From the NCBI GenBank assembly GCA_033964015.1, contig CM066919.1:20090146-20154145 (forward strand): a DNA stretch of 64,000 bases. Reading direction: 5' to 3'. The DNA is from Scolanthus callimorphus. Its lineage: Eukaryota > Cnidaria > Anthozoa > Actiniaria > Edwardsiidae. The notes below the pieces were generated by a model. The model was not told the DNA's origin, made no database searches, and saw nothing but the letters and a program-made list of their open reading frames with translations. Of this stretch, positions 1 through 11,100 are shown one piece after another; position 1 is the first letter of the stretch, and every line of letters starts with the position of its first letter. Both the position numbers and the translations under genes were made by a program.

Positions 1-735
1 ACATTTAAGGCTAAAGCCTCATTTTTTTGCCAGGTGATAGTTTTCAATGTATTTTTAAATCGTAGATATGGAGGCACGCTAGAATTCTTTCGTAGGGAAA
101 GCTAGAGAGGTTTTAGAGTGAATTGTTTAGCTCAATAGCAGCCATTTTGAATGCTTTGTTATTCAAATGAGGTTTAGAACTTAGCTTTGTGAACATTCAA
201 GTTGTTCTCTAGACTACACAGCCATAGCAGCTCAACATTTGCTAATTCTGAACTATGGATTGAGCTGACTGACTTCGGCTGAGCGTCTCCTTAGAGTTTT
301 TGGTGATCTATTAAATGTCACGATCAGTTTATTGTGAATGTTTATAATTTCTATTGTAAAACAATAGTCTGACTGAGATTTGATGAAATGTTTCAAGAAT
401 GACAACAAATTCTAAAAAAGATCGAAATAATTGGTACCTCATGTGTCAAATGTGTAAAACGAAGCTTGTCTCTAAAATTTTGGCATGATATTTCTTCCTA
501 GTACTGTGCTATACTCTATAAACACGGTCGATGGAAGATTTCACTAAGTGCCGCAGAGCTCATGAATAACAAAGGATTCAAAGATGGCTGCCAATGGCAA
601 AACAATGGTTCACATTAAAACTGTTCTAGCTTTCGCTACGAATAAAATTTAGCGTGCCTCCATATCTTATCTTCAACAAAATACTGAAAACTATTGACAT
701 GCAAAGTGTGGAGTCTTTAGCCAAAAGTGCGCAAT
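1..735. repeat. Foldback (long inverted repeat) element
   Basis: The two halves are inverted copies of each other. About 1-175 pairs with about 555-735; for example ATATGGAGGCACGCTA near 67 reappears inverted near 650-665, and GGCTAAAG near 9 reappears inverted near 718. The loop (about 176-554) has no coding potential that I recognise. The left end may lie outside the window. This looks like a non-autonomous DNA element with very long arms; no target duplication can be tested here. Confidence 0.75.
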
Positions 736-1765
736 TTTTACGCTAATCCGCCGGACTAATAGTATTATATCGCGGAAATTTGACATTGCTAAAACACCTT
801 GACACAAGCGGTTCAGAGGACCATTCTAAAATGGCATAACATACTTAAAACTTTTAAACGTCTAACTTCGCGATTTGTTGTTACATTCAGCACACATTTA
901 AAGCGAATACTATTTTCGGAGAGCAAAACAAAAATCGTGTCATAGGCTATTTAAAATATTGGACATGATATTATTTAAGTAAAGCAGCTGTGAATATATA
1001 TTCACATATATATCTTATTGTTAATGAGAATGGAAAATCAGCCAAACAAAAACTTTATTGAAAACAACACCTTTTTCCAAACACATAGCTTCAAGTTAGA
1101 ACGCATAATTCTGGAGACCAAGTGGTTAAACGACATGAACTCACTGCAAAGACGTCCATCGCAGGAACTTTGAAGGTAAACTCGAAATGTGGAAAGAGAG
1201 AAAGAGTCGAAATGAATATGTGACTATGAAAGAACGTGAGTAAAGAACACCGGAAACAAATACCGAGTTCAAATATGGGAACCGAACCCACGACCTTCCA
1301 GACACTAGAGAAAGAGTCAGTGTGTGGAAAGAGTCCATAGGTTGAGTTTTTGAAATTTAGCTGTGTCGGCAGGGCTGCAAATTGCGCCCGTGGGGGTCGC
1401 CTTTGCGACTAAGTTTTTCTCTTTTGCGACTAAACTCTGTCAGTCAGTCGAAGTTTTGCGACTCACTTCTTGTCTAACTCGCCGGCGGAAGTTCAATTTT
1501 GCGACTAACATTTTACAAAATGCGACTAGAATTTTTAAACTTGTCAAAAAATTTCGACTGGACTTTTTTTTTAATTTGCTGCCCTGGTCGGTCCGCTATT
1601 AAATATACCATTTGCTTTTTTAAATCAGCTAAATGAGAATTTAAACACAATGGGTCATACAAACAATGGGTAATCGTTTAGGTTTTCTAAAAGCGAGAGA
1701 TGTGTTTGGATAATGTTCAAATAAATCTTCATGTTCTAAGTTGCGTAACCAAAGAAAACTTTCTA
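736..1765. other. Non-coding stretch with weak tRNA-like and GCGACT motifs
   Basis: I see no supportable gene. Around 1268-1290 the minus strand contains GGGTTCGGTTCCCA, which resembles a tRNA B box and may be a decayed SINE. Between 1390 and 1530 the hexamer GCGACT and close variants recur several times in a degenerate repeat. Neither can be assigned to a known family from sequence alone. Confidence 0.35.
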
Positions 1766-1976
1766 AGGGGCCGACCATTTGACTTTTGAGGGGAGGGGTG
1801 GATGAATTTTTTGCAATATTTTTTGTATTTCTCTAAGATATTGTAGGTTACTTCGTAAAATTAGCTGAGAATTATAACAAATATGCTGTGCAGGAAATGT
1901 TTTTCAGCCCTTCGGTCCGTGTAGGATATTTTTTTTCAAAATCATCCCCCCCCTCCCCCCTGGTCGGCCCCCAATG
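1766..1976. repeat. Short TIR element (MITE-like), GGGGCCGACCA ends
   Basis: The left end reads AAGGGGCCGACCA and the right end is its near-exact inverse, TGGTCGGCCCCC. The interior is AT-rich with C-rich runs and no open frame. Size and structure fit a non-autonomous DNA transposon remnant. Confidence 0.55.
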
Positions 1977-2506
1977 TGCTCTTCCTTTGGTCTTTCATTC
2001 AGTAATTGTGAACTTTACCAAAACTTTATTTATTTATGACCTAAGGTCAGCTTGGCATTAATTCAGTTTTTGCAGTCAGTTCTTCTAAAGTATTTACGCC
2101 TGATCTCATCTCACGGGGCGCAAAGATTGTTTGTCAGTTCCTAGGTCTAGTCCAGCAAGAGATTCGCAGTTTTGGGAGTGAAAACTAGATTAATCATCGT
2201 TCAAGTCAAACCCAGTTAACATTTGATAAACGGCAATATTTTTTGAGGAGATGAACCAGTCTTATGCTCAATTGCAATATGTTTTTAGAATCTGCTTGGA
2301 ACGATGCAACAAAACTCGTTCTATGGTTCTCTTTGGCTAGTTTGAGATAAGAAGTGTAGTAAATGAAGGACGAACCACTTGACGGACTCAAACTCGTTGG
2401 TTTACGCTGGACCAATTAACGGTCTAGCCGACAGTAAGATTAATAAAATTTAAAATAAGAAAAGTCGGCGTTACAACGTAGGTTTTAGTTGTATTTTAGT
2501 ACAATA

Positions 2507-2535
2507 TTTCGGCTGGCCAAACCAGCCTTCTTCAG
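2507..2535 (-). ncRNA. Candidate hammerhead ribozyme core of the Penelope-like element
   Basis: Read on the minus strand, CTGAAGA (fits the hammerhead C-U-G-A-N-G-A core) is followed by a 6-bp stem GGCTGG/CCAGCC with a 5-nt loop and then GAAA. That is the order of hammerhead core elements. Penelope-like elements are known to carry hammerhead motifs in their terminal repeats. I could not settle stem III, stem I or the cleavage site by eye, so catalysis is not claimed. Confidence 0.45.
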
Positions 2536-2696
2536 GTACTGTGAATACATAATGGCATGATAGGCCTATATATAAGGTGAAACGTGATACAATAAAAATG
2601 AGGATAATGATGACGTGTGTGATATTATACTAGATAAGAGATATAATAATATAAAAATTAAAGGAAAATACAAAGAAAAAATAAATACAATATAAT

Positions 2697-3005
2697 CTAA
2701 AATGAAGTCTCATCTCGTCGATTCAATCCGTCAGGCTCAAGGGTACCAGCACGTAGGATGAGTGTGGCCTCTCTTGCCTTACGAATCGAATCTCGATTAG
2801 TCATTAATTGTTCAAGGGGAATCAATTGCATGTCAGATGCTTTGTGATTGGGTGTCGATAGAAAATGTTCAGCGGCTGTGGTGGGTTTAGATTTACATTC
2901 GGGCTTGTCGATTTTGCGATGATCATTAAAGCGTTGTCTAAGTTGGCGTTTAGTTTCTCCTATGTATTGCAAGTTACAGCGTTTGCATTGTATCATATAA
3001 ATCAC
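2697..3005 (-). pseudogene. GIY-YIG endonuclease domain of a Penelope-like element
   Basis: The frame encodes IYMIQCKRCNLQYIGETKRQ followed by LRQRFNDH, which is the I-Y...YIG core of the GIY-YIG nuclease with the CxxC spacing characteristic of Penelope-like elements. The conserved Arg (RQRF) and His follow. The C-terminal tail (IRKAREATLILRAGTL) is also typical. In an intact element this domain nicks target DNA to prime reverse transcription. Here it is the 3' end of a truncated copy: the frame runs on without a stop upstream of the nominal ATG at 3005, so that ATG is not a real start. It is annotated as a remnant. Confidence 0.85.
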
Positions 3006-3460
3006 ATTTTTAGTGTCGCAAGTTATGTGAGAGTTTATAGAGCGAGTTTCACCTGTCGAGAAAAAAGTATATGTTGTTTGTCCATTTTCTATATATGGGC
3101 AGGTTAAGCAACTTTTGTCGCAGCGGTAAGCGCCTGGTGAAAGGTCTGAATCATTAGAGGTAGTAGTAGCAGAGGGTAATTTAGCTTTGACAAGGGTGTC
3201 TCTAAGATTAGAACAACGTCGGTATGCTATGATGGGTGGTTCAGCGAAAGCTTTTTTGCAGCGGTCAGAGGAAAGAAGTAAATTGAAATTACGTTTAATG
3301 ATATGATTGATGTTAGGAAGTGTGGGGTTATAGGTTATAACAAAAGGGACACGATTACATTGTTTGGGTCTATTAGTGGGGCGTAGAGCATTTATGCGAG
3401 GAATGGCTGCAGCGCGTTGTATTTGTCGTTGAGATAAGAAATCAGCTGGTAGATTTTTTA

Positions 3461-4145
3461 TGAATTACGCCTATACTGTTGACTATGAGTATACTTCCCT
3501 GTATAAAACAGAGACCGCCATAAACATTTCACTTTGCGAAATGATAATTTCCTCGGAGTACCAACAGACCCCTCAACAGACTCCGCCCCCCCCCCCAAAA
3601 AAAAAAAGAGAAAAGAAAGAAAACCCAAATCTAAAGTTTATTGTCTTTATTTGCAAAAACAGTTATTTGAAATTAATTTTTTTTTCATACCATTTTAATG
3701 AAACATTTCACCTTCTTCCTGGTATTTCACAAAGTGCGAATCAGCTGCGCGTGGAGCGCAAATTAAAAGTAAATATATTTCCCACTTGGTTTAAATGAAA
3801 TATAATTGCTAAATCTAATAATTCAATAAAACCTAGCAAAAAGTCAAACTGTGGTCTCAGTTACATACAGTGCCAAATTCCTAAACGATCAATATATTTT
3901 CTTTTAAAAGTCTTGATTTGAGTGACTTGATTTGTCCTAGTAACTATGATTTCACCTTGTAAATAATAATCTAAACACTTATGTAAACACAGGTGGGTTG
4001 GAAATGGTATACACCCTACAATTAGTCGCGGCTTGACTTCCGTCAATCAAACGACTGAGCAGCTCTGAGTGATTTTACGCGAGCTTTGGGGCTTCAAAAC
4101 CACATTTGTCACCATAAAATGCAAACGAAACTACGAAACACTATA
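3461..4145. other. Intergenic, no gene recognised
   Basis: AT-rich sequence containing a short poly-C/poly-A tract near 3585-3615. The open frames here are low-complexity and have no recognisable domain. Confidence 0.4.
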
Positions 4146-4238
4146 TGCACCTCTCTTATAGCTAAAATCGTTGCATCGCGACCCGATTTGTTTTTGGCTT
4201 TGCTGTTCCGCCAATCACATCTTATGAGCCAATCAGAC
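4146..4238 (+). repeat. Half-copy of a TIR element related to 44665-44985
   Basis: The stretch with GCTAAAATCGTTGCATCGCG, then TTTGGCTTTGCTGTTCCGCC and GAGCCAATCAGA matches the left half of the element at 44665-44985 almost base for base. Homology stops exactly where the 29-bp satellite begins, so the satellite appears to have expanded inside a copy of this element. Confidence 0.65.
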
Positions 4239-4779
4239 CCTTTCTAATAATATATCAAACACGAGACCTTTTCTAGTAATATATCAAACACGATTCCCTT
4301 TCTAGTAATATATAAAAACGAGACCTTTTTTAGTAATATATCAGACACGAGACCCTTTCTAGTAATATATCAAACACGAGACCCTTTCTAGTAATAAATC
4401 AAACGAGACCCTTTCTAGTAATAAATCAAACGAGACCCTTTCTAGTAATATATCAAACACGAGACTCTTTCTAGTAATATATCAAACACGAGACTCTTTC
4501 TAGCAATATATCAAACGCGAGACCCTTTCTAGTAATATATCAAACACGAGACCCTTTCTAGTGATATATCAAACACGAGACCCTTTCTAGTAATATATCA
4601 AACACGAGACCCTTTCTAGTAATATATCAAACACGAGACCCTCTCTAGTAATATATCAAACACGAGACCCTTTCTAGTAGTATATCAAACACGAGACCCT
4701 TTCTAGTAATATATCAAACACGAGACCCTTTCTTGCAATATATCAAACACGAGAGCCTTTCTAGTATTATATATCAGCG
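4236..4779. repeat. 29-bp tandem satellite, about 19 units
   Basis: Consensus unit GACCCTTTCTAGTAATATATCAAACACGA (shown in two parts: GACCCTTTCTAGTAAT and ATATCAAACACGA). I count about 19 head-to-tail units. Two adjacent units share a 2-base deletion plus ATAAATC, suggesting local duplication; edge units are the most diverged. There are no unique spacers, so this is a satellite or minisatellite and not a CRISPR array. Confidence 0.95.
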
Positions 4780-4898
4780 TAAAAAGGCAAATGGGAACTG
4801 AAATCTTCATTAGTAGACATTCGTTATTTAAGCATTAGAGCACAACTTTCTATGACTTTTATACGCGTGATGTTGGGAGAGACACGAGAACGTTGTAA

Positions 4899-5038
4899 TG
4901 GTTCCTAGAAAGAGGGATAAGTCATCCCATGTATAAGTGCTAGGGATTTCTAAGAAACTTTTTATCGCTCTGTTATCCAAGGGATAAAATTTAGCATTTC
5001 TCCCTAGGGTATCTTATCCCTCGTTCTTGGAACCGGGC
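4899..5038. repeat. Short palindromic TIR element
   Basis: The left end GGTTCCTAGAAAGAGGGATA pairs with the right end TATCCCTCGTTCTTGGAACC as an imperfect inverted repeat of about 20 bp. The interior also shows AGGGATA motifs. Non-coding. Confidence 0.6.
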
Positions 5039-5493
5039 CCAGGGCGATAATTTTGCTAGGTTCTTGTGAATTGGACTTCATTTAAGCTCATTATAATTAA
5101 CCCTAAAATTGTGACACTAGTCACACTATCCCTTTAACCTCAAGTAAAAACCAACAGCAAAAGACCGCATTCAAGGACTGAAACTGATCTCATCTCCGGC
5201 ATGTCACATAGAATGTTTGATCTGGAAATTTAATCATACGGGTATTGTTTGGCAAACAGTTTATCAAGCAAAGAAATACTTTGAATATTACAGGATCTCT
5301 CGTTTGACACACGATGGACGTGAAACAGTAATTAATTTTGATGCCAGTGTCACAGGCAGGGCGGATAAAAGTGGATAAAAGGGTTGGGTAGCTATTCGGT
5401 CCTAATTGTTTAATTTTACACCTGCTCTAGCAGATTCGAGTCTGAGCAGTGAGCGTGGTTTTGGGCCCGGGGCCCGGGGGGGGGGGGGGGACC

Positions 5494-5847
5494 TGATAGG
5501 GGTGCTCGTCGTATTTTTTAGGGGTGGAAATCGACTCTCGGGTATTTTTTAGGGTGTATCGGAGAAACATTGTGGCTTTCACTAATAAATGGTATTTTTA
5601 GGGGTACGCAAATGAATGAAAGGGCGTTACAAACCAAGCAAAACGTTTTCTTTCCTTCTTTATTTATTTATAGCTCTAAAATAAGCCTGTTTTGAGATGA
5701 GAAACAATAAACAAAAACAAAAAAGGTTTATTGTTGGTATTTTTAGGGGTCATTTGTTTGTATAAGGTATTTTTTAGGGGGTGGATTTTTTATGCCCTGG
5801 TATTTTTTAGGGTATATTTTCCGACGTCCCGACGAGCACCCCTATCA
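5494..5847 (+). repeat. TIR element with internal TATTTTTTAGGGG repeats (copy 1)
   Basis: Ends are GATAGGGGTGCTCGTCG and its inverse CGACGAGCACCCCTATC. Inside, TATTTTTTAGGGG or TATTTTTAGGGG recurs about six times around a core with AATGAATGAAAGGG and ACGTTTTC. A second copy lies inverted at 63283-63641. Both are flanked by long G runs on one side and C runs on the other, so the whole unit is also palindromic at its borders. Confidence 0.8.
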
Positions 5848-6504
5848 TTCCTCCATGGGAGAACCCCCCCGGGCCCGGGGGGCTCCTGAGGTCTGCGATA
5901 GGGTATCATTTTTCGCTTGGTTTGTCTCTGATAGGGTATGTATTTCAGTACAGGCTACCATACAAACAAATTTCGATCAAAGTTATGCCGCATTTAGTGA
6001 TAAAGACAGCTTATTTTAAACCCTTTCCATGATTGACACAATTCCGCTTTGATCGCGATCAACTGGATCACTCTGGTGACTACCTTTAGGGTATACAATT
6101 TTAACTGTCTATGGTAGTGTATAAAAATCGAGGATTTTTGGTCTCTGATAGGGTCACGTTTTGGAGACCTCGGCGGCACATCCCTACCCAAAAATCAGTG
6201 GAGTACGGGGGGAGGGGGAGTGCGGGGGGGGGGGGGGGATGGGGATGGGGATATTAAACCATCCTGAAGTATAATGCAGTTAACAGCTGATGCTGAATAG
6301 ATAATAAGAAGTTGCGAAGTCGAGAAACGATTGGAAAAAATCTTGGAATAAAATAATATACATAATTTGAGAAACTTCTACGTTACTGTTTTCAATAAAT
6401 AATTGAAAGAATTGTTTTCTTACAACACCAAACTCGAAAATCAAATCCGAAAATGGTCAAAATAAACACAACAACATAAAATGTACCTAAAACCACTCGG
6501 TCGG
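5848..6504. other. Intergenic, G-rich run and no gene
   Basis: Contains GATAGGGT-type short repeats near 5895-6150 that echo the preceding element, and a poly-G run near 6210-6240. I see no supportable coding sequence. Confidence 0.35.
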
Positions 6505-6625
6505 AACTTTGAAAATATATAGAGAATAATACATGAGCGCGCGGGGATATCAAATCAAATTTGAACACGATCTATACAATATCTCCAAGCGCCCATGTAG
6601 TATTCTGTTTATTATATAAACTTTT
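6505..6625. repeat. Fragment of a dispersed palindromic repeat
   Basis: The motif ATATATAGAGAATAATACAT, followed downstream by TATCTCCAAGCG and TTTATTATATAAAC, matches parts of the elements at 13880-14312 and 47094-47438. It is a short, heavily deleted copy. Confidence 0.5.
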
Positions 6626-6811
6626 TTGTTAAAAATTTTCGATTTTATTTATTCGCGATAGTGGGAATTATCGTAATTTTTCACATGTGCGATATTTCGT
6701 AGTGACCGAATCCTAATAAAACGCTATAGTTTATATATTATCACAGAAAATGCCCAAAACAAAACAGTTGATTTTTAATTTCTCTGTCAAATAATGTTTT
6801 CCGCATTCTCA

Positions 6812-7205
6812 TAAAATTACTCGATTTCTTGATGGATTTTCTCTTACAATTGCCCGGTATAACTAATAAGAAAAGCAATAAAATATTAATAAAAGTCAAT
6901 AAGAAAGACCGCAAACTTCCTTCATCTATAGGTGTATTTTTAGACATCCGGTCAGAAAGTCTAGGATCCGCCCATTTTTTTTTTTTTTAACAAATAAAAC
7001 AAACGTGTATTAGTCTTGGCTTGAGAAGGACAATTTCATTGCATATCCACTAGCGCTCGATTTTGTTGACGGATTCTCTCTTTCCCTGTATAACTAATAA
7101 CCAAAATAATGAAATATTCAGAAAAGTAAACACGAAAGACCGTTGACTGCCTTCAACTACAGGTGTATTTTAGAATCTTGTCTTATAGTCCAGGATCGCC
7201 ATTTC
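6812..7205. repeat. Diverged tandem duplication
   Basis: 6812-6977 and 7052-7205 are related in the same orientation: both contain CTCGATTT, a GGATT(T/C)TCTCT stretch, TATAACTAATAA, GAAAGACCG, CCTTCA and a shared AGGTGTATTTT followed by AGTC(T/C)AGGATC. The copies are strongly diverged and non-coding. They lie just outside the transposon that starts at 7376. Confidence 0.55.
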
Positions 7206-7372
7206 ATGACTAATACCGCCTACTTGTGAAGGGGAGTTGGAAACGGAGTGTTCAACTGGAAACACCCCAAGAATCGGTCGGATTGAATTAAGTGTAAAGT
7301 AAGTGGTGAAGTTAAAAATGTCCCCATTTCCTGGCCAAGTATACTGATCATATTCTAGAAACATACCAAAAC

Positions 7373-7375
7373 ATT
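7373..7375. repeat. Left target-site duplication (ATT) of the Academ-like transposon
   Basis: ATT immediately precedes the left TIR end TAGTCCATGAGCCAA. The same ATT immediately follows the right TIR end at 17183-17185. A 3-bp duplication agrees with the 3-4 bp I recall for the Academ superfamily. Confidence 0.7.
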
Positions 7376-7940
7376 TAGTCCATGAGCCAAATCCCAAAAG
7401 AGGCCCAGAAAATGGATTTCGTAGCACCCCCCTGTTGCCCTAGTGAATTTGGTATCAAATTAAAGCTCAATTAATAAAGTTTTCAAATCCACTTGTTACA
7501 TGGTTGATTTCCTGCTTAACTAATGAACTACGGGCCTGTTTTCGTGGGGGGGTGGGTTGGGTTGATTTTTAACCCAAAATATCTTGCTAATAAAACACTT
7601 CATATCTTTGGAAGTCTCCATTTAAAATTAACATGAAATCTGGCACGGAATTTCAAAATATCTTTGAAGAAAATATTCCACACCTCTCATCTTGATTGCG
7701 TCATTTAGGGAATGATGTTGCCATAGCAACTTGAAGTTGAAAAAACGGGATTTTTGGCACTTTTTACTAATATTTTATGCTACTAACATGCTTTCCTTAA
7801 TCAACTTAAGCGATAATATTCGCTGCATACATACATACAAGCCGAGTACTTTGAATAAGAGATCTTGCCAAAACCCTAGCTTTTGCACGAAAGGGAAAAC
7901 AAAAATCTAGACCGGAAGTACCCATTTCATCACTTCCGGT
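7376..7940. repeat. Left TIR of the Academ-like transposon
   Basis: Begins TAGTCCATGAGCCAA, continues with TTTCGTAGCACCCCCCTGTT, GCTTAACTAATGA, CATATCTTTGGAAGTCTC, and ends near CACTTCCGGTTTGGC. Each block recurs inverted and in order in 16626-17182. The arm also holds small internal palindromes (ACCGGAAGT...ACTTCCGGT). Confidence 0.85.
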
Positions 7941-8152
7941 TTGGCCAAAAGATAAGCATATAGCACTGAACCAAGAGGTATCATACCTGACTGGGTCAAT
8001 TAAAATGGTATCTAAGACATGATCGTGCATATTGAAATCGAATGCTTATGTTGCCATGGCAACCGTTATCTGGAGACAATGTTCATAAAATGATTTCTAT
8101 CATCAAAAGAAAATGTTATCTGTGTTATTTTCACGAGAACTTTTGATCGGTT

Positions 8153-11100
8153 CTAATGTTCTTCAGTTGACTCGTCGCCTTCCAGGTTGTCATCATCTTC
8201 CTCATCATCATTATCATCTGGGACGTCTCTGTTAAGGCATTGGTCCGAGCAAGTACATGCTTCACTGCAGGGCAAGCCGTTGCTAACACAAGAACATCTC
8301 CTCGTACTACAAGAACCGCCACAACCGCAAGATACCAATTCTAGTACAGCTTCTGGGGCTGGGGCAAGATCTGTCCAGTCAATCTCTAGACGGTCGTTTC
8401 TCTTTTGCCATCCTTGGTTTTCGGGGCTTGCGTCAGTGTTTGGCCGGAGAGCACGCTTCCAGAGGTACGCTTGGTAATTTGCACGCTTGAGATGATTTTT
8501 CAAAGCTGCACTTGTTGGGGGTAGCTTGCGAGATTGGATTCGCTTACTTCTGCAGAACATCTTGTATCGAAGCTCGTCGATTTGTTCGCACTGTTGCTCA
8601 TTGTACAATTTACAGACAAATCCCTCGAGGCGAGCAATAGCCTGTTCACTCAATGGAATGCTTTTGCCAAGGACATTGATTGCTTCCCGGATCACCTGGC
8701 TTTCTTGCACTAATTCAAGTGCCTTTTGCTTGCCTCTGCCCACGAATGAACTTACAGTGTCACACCCAGTTAAGGCGTGTAGACTCGGAAGGACTTGACA
8801 CACACTTGGACCAAGCTTCTCGCAAAGACGCGGAACGCTTACCAATCGAGACCTGGACCTCGTTCCGCTAATCAGAGTGATCTCTGCAGGGATGTCGCTT
8901 TGGAAGTGGCATGCAAGCACCTCAACATCTGTGTCGGATGACATAACTGCAATACCCTGATGTCCGTCAGACGCCGCATGACTTGCGTGCAAGAACATCC
9001 TGGTGTCCGCTTCTTCTTGGGTGCTTAATAGCTCGGGGACTTCAGTGGCGGTCACATTTCCTTCTGCGGTAGCAACAAGTTTGGTACACTTGTCACCGTG
9101 TGTGATGTACAATTCGCGATTGCCGATCTTTTGGGCGTAACAATCGGTTGACCATTCGTGGACAAGGAAGCTTAACAGACCAGCTTTATTCCGGCCTTTG
9201 GACATGAACTTGCTCCATTGCCGTGGGCAAAACTGCTGTGGACCCGTTATGTTTACCGTCAGCTGCCCGCTGGCACTTCGTTTCTCTCTCTCGGCATTCT
9301 TGATGCTTAGCCCTGAATACTGGTCTCCTACGAAGTCAACTCTCTTGGCTTCTCCAGCTTGCATCACAATTTTCTGAAGTACCATCTCAGCAAGATCGGA
9401 GAACCTGTCTGGGATCTGTCGGAGGGACTGGAGCATTGCCATGGCATCAATTACGAGCACGGAAGTATGTGGTGGTAGGTTGCTGATGGTGTTGATTCCA
9501 CTCTCGAGTAATTTTGGAAGAACTGCCTTGTTGGTTTTGGCTAAGGAACCGTCACGCAAAGCCAATGACCACGGGAAAGGACCCAGCTCGTGCACCAGTA
9601 GCTGCCGCAGGTCTATCTTCCGATTCTGGCCGATGACCACCAATCGCGCAAAGAGATCGGTGTCAGCTGTCAACGTGACCACCTTTCCTTCACGTGTGAC
9701 TGCGGTCTTCTTTTTGGCTTCACTGAAAGTCCCTAACTTTAGCTTGGATAGCGTATCAAAAAAACCATTTGAGCTCGAAAGCAGACGATCCTCTACAAAT
9801 GATGTAAGGGCAGCTGTACCCTTAGTCTTCGCACTTAGCAGGTCTTCTCTAACACGTTCGCTGGCCACTTGACCAGAGCTGAGGCTGACAAGCTCCTCGG
9901 AACTGTCGAATGGGTCCATCCATCCACATATCACCTCCATTACTTTGTTTATATCTTCCTCGTCGCGTCGCATTCTTGCCCGTCCTGTTTCCTTGTGAAG
10001 GCGATTATCTTGTGAGACATTGGCCATCTCGCGGCACTTGTCAACGAACGCTGCACGGGAATGGGCTGTCAACAACCATCGCCGTACAGCATTCTTTCTA
10101 AGACTAAACCCAATGATTCCTCCTTTTGTTTTGGTACTTCTATTTAATGTTTGCTCTATAGTTTGATCGACAGGCAGCTGGGAGAAACCGTGCAAAGTCG
10201 TCCTTTGCACGCCGAAGTCGCCATGTTCAACCATTCTTTGTGCTTCAGGGTGGGTTTCAGGAAGCATCAGCATCTGAAGTAGATAAACGGGCGTGTACCG
10301 CGCATAATTGACATGGTCATAGGCGAAGAACCACGGCAGCATTTCTTTCAAACATTCTAGATGAAGTGACCAGTTGCCTTCTCGAGTAGCTCTAATGAAT
10401 GACATCAGTAGTGACACCATCTCCAGATAGGATATCCAAAACAATTTCAGAGGGCCCTTGTCGTCTTTGCTGTACTCTTCATACAGCTCGAACACGTTAT
10501 CGAAGTCATCTGTTCCTATCAGAACGTTCCATTTCTCCATGGACAGCTCTTTGCGGATAGCTTCGATGGAAACGGCTAAGCTTGGGTAACGGGTTTGATG
10601 ACCCTTGGACTCCAGCCATGCCTTGAAACCATTCCAAAGAAGCCTCTGAAGAGCTTCATACACGATCTGAAAAAAGAGAGATGAAAAATAGAAAAATGAT
10701 ATTTTTAACCTGATTGTACACAAAATAGCTAAGTTGTACGCGCGTTCTGATTGATTAAGAGTGCATTCTCACACGCACGGCAGATGCAAATTTTAAAAAC
10801 GCAATAAAAATCTTATTTCAGTGGTTTAAAATGGGACGCACTTGGGATGCTGGAACCACACTTGAAAAGTCGTGAGTTTAAAACTTTTCTCGTGTTTTTC
10901 CAGTATCCCTTGTGCGATAACCACATTTATAATCCACAAAACTTTTATTGCTTAATTACACAACAGGGTGTATCATTGTTGTCAGCTACCAACCTTGTGG
11001 GTTCGCAAGGCACGGTTGTAGTGGCGACCCTCTAGTACTCCATTGACAGAGCCCGTCCCCACAATGCCACTCTCGACTAAGATGTCTTCCAGTCCGGCGT

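Larger units (their letters stand above)
2470..3460 (-). mobile_element. 5'-truncated Penelope-like retroelement
   Basis: On the minus strand from about 3460 to 2697 a single frame encodes the C-terminal part of a Penelope-like polyprotein. First comes the post-RT linker containing VPFVITYNPTLPNI, then IIAYRRCSNLRDTLVKAKLP, then a CRCDKSCLTCP-type cysteine cluster, then a GIY-YIG endonuclease. The reverse transcriptase proper is absent, so the copy is truncated near 3460. Downstream (2470-2540) lies a conserved 3' motif with a hammerhead-like core. The frame stays open to a stop at 2697, so the insertion is fairly young, but it cannot be autonomous. Confidence 0.85.

Noticed and set aside
2865..3107. 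Plus-strand open frame over the Penelope-like fragment
   Set aside because: The opposite strand carries the recognisable GIY-YIG domain; this is its antisense shadow.
4236..4779. Regular short repeats resembling a CRISPR array
   Set aside because: Units are contiguous 29-mers without variable spacers, and the context is an animal genome; it is a satellite.
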